Shown here: positions 62,413-64,000 of the stretch, in pieces | Layout: every line of letters starts with the position of its first letter | Position numbering within the stretch: the stretch's first letter is position 1 | Origin: Polaromonas sp047303325 | GTDB lineage: Bacteria > Pseudomonadota > Gammaproteobacteria > Burkholderiales > Burkholderiaceae_C | Length of the DNA: 64,000 nt | Direction of reading: 5' to 3' | Assembly (NCBI RefSeq): GCF_047303325.1 | Contig: NZ_JBKBEX010000021.1 | Coordinates: forward strand, 27,854-91,853 | Notes under the pieces: generated by a model | Databases searched by the model: none | The model's input: the letters and a program-made list of their open reading frames with translations, nothing else | Told to the model about the DNA's origin: nothing | Translations under genes and position numbers: made by a program

Positions 62413-62873
62413 GGCTTGGCCGCACTTTCCACCGGCGTGATGATGTCGCGGTTCATGGGCGCCAGCAGCGCCAGCATCTCGTTCTGTTTGCGAAACGGAA
62501 TGCCTTTGGCGTCCATGCTTTGCTGCAGCATTTCCACCAGAGCATGGAAGTCGGATTTTTTGATGTCCAGGTTGGCGTGCGCGCTTTTCATGTCCGCGCC
62601 CTTATAGACGCAGGGGCCGCCGCTCAAAGCGCAAAGCTGCTCCACCAGCTGCTCCTTCACGCGCTGCTGGTTGGCCGGCTGGAAGTGCGGTCCTGTGCGC
62701 GGGTCGGCCAGCAGCCGCACCATGAAGTCGTCCATCAGCGCGACCAGGCCGGGCTTTTCGCCAAAGGCTTTGTAGAGCTGGTCGTTGTGCGGGGCGGGTG
62801 TTTGCGCCAGCGAGGCGCCGGAGGAAAGCAGGCTGCCGGCCGCAAGCGCCAGGCAGATCAACAGTTTGTTCAT
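62409..62873 (-). CDS. Group 1 truncated haemoglobin with a signal peptide
   Basis: 154 residues. The first 23 (MNKLLICLALAAGSLLSSGA, cleaved near SLAQ) form a clear Sec signal peptide, which is unusual for this normally cytoplasmic family. The globin part begins QLYKAFGEKPGLVALMDDFM. The haem-binding region is YKGADMKSAHANLDIKKSDF, with the proximal histidine in KSAHANL. A disulfide between the cysteines of QLCALSGGPCVYKG is possible in the periplasm. Ligand binding to O2, NO or peroxide is plausible but not shown. Second gene of the DUF3034-globin-cupredoxin unit. Confidence 0.88.
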   Translation of the reverse strand: MNKLLICLALAAGSLLSSGASLAQTPAPHNDQLYKAFGEKPGLVALMDDFMVRLLADPRTGPHFQPANQQRVKEQLVEQLCALSGGPCVYKGADMKSAHANLDIKKSDFHALVEMLQQSMDAKGIPFRKQNEMLALLAPMNRDIITPVESAAKP

Positions 62874-62906
62874 GACGTGTCCTTGATTGAATGAGGGAGG
62901 GGAGTC

Positions 62907-63818
62907 TCAGAAAGCGACCTGGGCCGAGAGGTAATAACCGGTCTGCTTGCGGCTGCCGCTGGTGGCGGGCACGATCACGCCCAGGTCCACATAGGCCAGC
63001 GTCAGCGAGAGGTTTTTGGTCGGCGCCCATGCGATGAAGATGTCCTTCCAGTCCTCCGAGCGCAGGCCGTTGCCCAGGCCCGCGGCGCGGCCCGCGCCCT
63101 CGAGCTTGTTGCGCATGAAGCGGTACTCGGCGCCTATGGCAACGTTCTTGCTGAGCAGGTAGGCGATGGAAAACTCCGGCTGCAGGCTGTAGCGGTTTTC
63201 ATTGCCGCCCAGCGTCGCGCCGTAGCCCAGCAAGCCGTTCTGGTTGGCTTTTGTCGCGCGCAGCGTAGCGTTGACCAGCAGCCCCTGGCCCAGGAAAAGT
63301 TTGGTGGCGCTCACATACACATCCACGCCCGAGCGTTTGGCCCCCAACGCGGCCAGCGTGCCGTCCAGCCCCGTCGAGCCCAGCTTCTTGTATTGCACAC
63401 CCACCGCCACCTGCGGCATCAGTGTGTCGCTGTCGAGCACGGCATCACCCAGCACGCGTAGTTTGGCGCCCACGATAGTCTGCTTCAGGTGCAGCCCGGG
63501 CAGGCCCAGCGCCACGCCGGTGTCCCGCGTGTTGAAGTCCTGCCGCGCAATCGACAGTTCGTAGCGGTCATTGATGCCGACCGCCGCGCCATAGATGTTC
63601 AGGCCGTAGTCACGCGTGCCGACGTGAGTCAGGTAAGCCGAGCCGCCCGTCTCCCCCGCCGTGGCATTGCTGCCGATGACAGCCCAGGGCGTCAGGCCGC
63701 CGCCGGCCGCGCCTTCAATGCTGCTGACACCGCCGGTCAGGAGGAGTTTGCCCGTGTCGGCGTGGGCGGCCGAGGCCATGAGCAGACCGGTGAGGAGGGG
63801 GTAAAGGGTTTTTTGCAT
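62907..63818 (-). CDS. DUF3034 family protein, probable outer-membrane beta-barrel
   Basis: 303-residue precursor with a signal peptide ending near SAAHADT. The family start is GKLLLTGGVSSIEGAAGGGL followed by TPWAVIGSN. Many alternating hydrophobic strands (DRYELSIARQDFNTRDTGVA, then NLSLTLAYVDLGVIVPATSG) and a C-terminal aromatic, YYLSAQVAF, suggest an outer-membrane barrel. It is the first gene of a three-gene unit and begins 31 bases after an ECF motif. Its role is unknown; a pore or surface protein working with the globin and cupredoxin is an inference. Confidence 0.88.
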   Translation of the reverse strand: MQKTLYPLLTGLLMASAAHADTGKLLLTGGVSSIEGAAGGGLTPWAVIGSNATAGETGGSAYLTHVGTRDYGLNIYGAAVGINDRYELSIARQDFNTRDTGVALGLPGLHLKQTIVGAKLRVLGDAVLDSDTLMPQVAVGVQYKKLGSTGLDGTLAALGAKRSGVDVYVSATKLFLGQGLLVNATLRATKANQNGLLGYGATLGGNENRYSLQPEFSIAYLLSKNVAIGAEYRFMRNKLEGAGRAAGLGNGLRSEDWKDIFIAWAPTKNLSLTLAYVDLGVIVPATSGSRKQTGYYLSAQVAF

Positions 63819-63848
63819 GGTGGGGGCTTGGGTTTGTTGGGTTTTGTT

Positions 63849-63877
63849 GAATACGGACGGGGAGGTGGGGTGGATTC
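63849..63877 (-). promoter_or_regulatory. Predicted ECF sigma promoter of the DUF3034 unit
   Basis: On the minus strand GAATCC (63872-63877), 16 bases, CGTATTC (63849-63855). It keeps the ATCC core, the 16-base spacing and the CGT of the -10 box found at the other two sites. A run of ten T residues (plus strand) lies just upstream. Confidence 0.55.
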
Positions 63878-63923
63878 AGTTTTTTTTTTCTTTGTTTTTC
63901 CAACGGGGTGGTTTTGCTGGGAT

Positions 63924-64000
63924 TTGCTGGCCGGGGGTAGCCCGGCAGCTACTCACTTTTCTTTTGCTTCGCCAAAAGAAAAGTAAGCAAAAGAAAAGGC
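63924..64000 (+). repeat. 77-base repeat, copy 2 (continues past the window end)
   Basis: Identical to 32083-32159 over all 77 bases, same orientation. The window ends inside the element, so a full palindrome like the one at 32015-32721 may follow. Confidence 0.9.

Overview
The window comes from a high-GC betaproteobacterial chromosome of the order Burkholderiales. The gene order, protein style and intergenic repeats fit the family Comamonadaceae (Polaromonas, Rhodoferax or Variovorax relatives); this is inferred from sequence character, not from a search. Most genes are core housekeeping. I see no prophage, insertion sequence or CRISPR array.

Layout. 1-11.5 kb: prfC (cut by the window edge), a DUF1653 protein, an RsmB-like rRNA methyltransferase, a fatty acid desaturase, rpmB-rpmG, trxB, a CRP-type regulator, ftsK-lolA and rarA. 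11.6-18.8 kb: an amino-acid uptake locus with a periplasmic binding protein, an L-asparaginase, a LysR regulator and a divergent livHMGF transporter. A 29-bp palindromic LysR-type operator and a terminator-like leader precede livH. 18.9-23.2 kb: DUF2845 protein, Bug-family binding protein, small exported basic protein, ferredoxin-type reductase and an epimerase. 23.5-32 kb: a two-partner secretion pair, a 2269-residue TpsA with 14 tandem YDG repeats and its TpsB porin. A 0.7-kb imperfect palindrome lies between it and a chemoreceptor gene. 34.5-42.8 kb: a protease-like protein lacking its catalytic residues, tRNA-Leu, cysM, a Nudix hydrolase, a TusA-like protein, galU, an odd 2-hydroxyacid dehydrogenase and valS. 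42.9-49.5 kb: a FAD monooxygenase with DUF2783, then a peroxide-defence group (rubrerythrin, Fe-S protein, DUF3501, YaaA) and a prolyl hydroxylase. 49.7-54.3 kb: alpha/beta hydrolase, queF, dienoyl-CoA isomerase-like protein, and a TetR-YciI-Tag group with its operator inside the promoter spacer.

54.4-64 kb holds the most interesting locus. An ECF sigma factor and an RskA-type anti-sigma factor sit amid genes for exported proteins: two paralogous cupredoxin-like proteins, a TPR protein, a DUF3455 lipoprotein, a truncated globin with a signal peptide, and a DUF3034 protein that may be in the outer membrane. Three of these transcription units carry the same promoter-like motif (RMATCC, 16 bases, CGTWTKY). 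I read this as a sigma/anti-sigma regulon controlling a periplasmic copper- and haem-protein system whose function is unknown to me.
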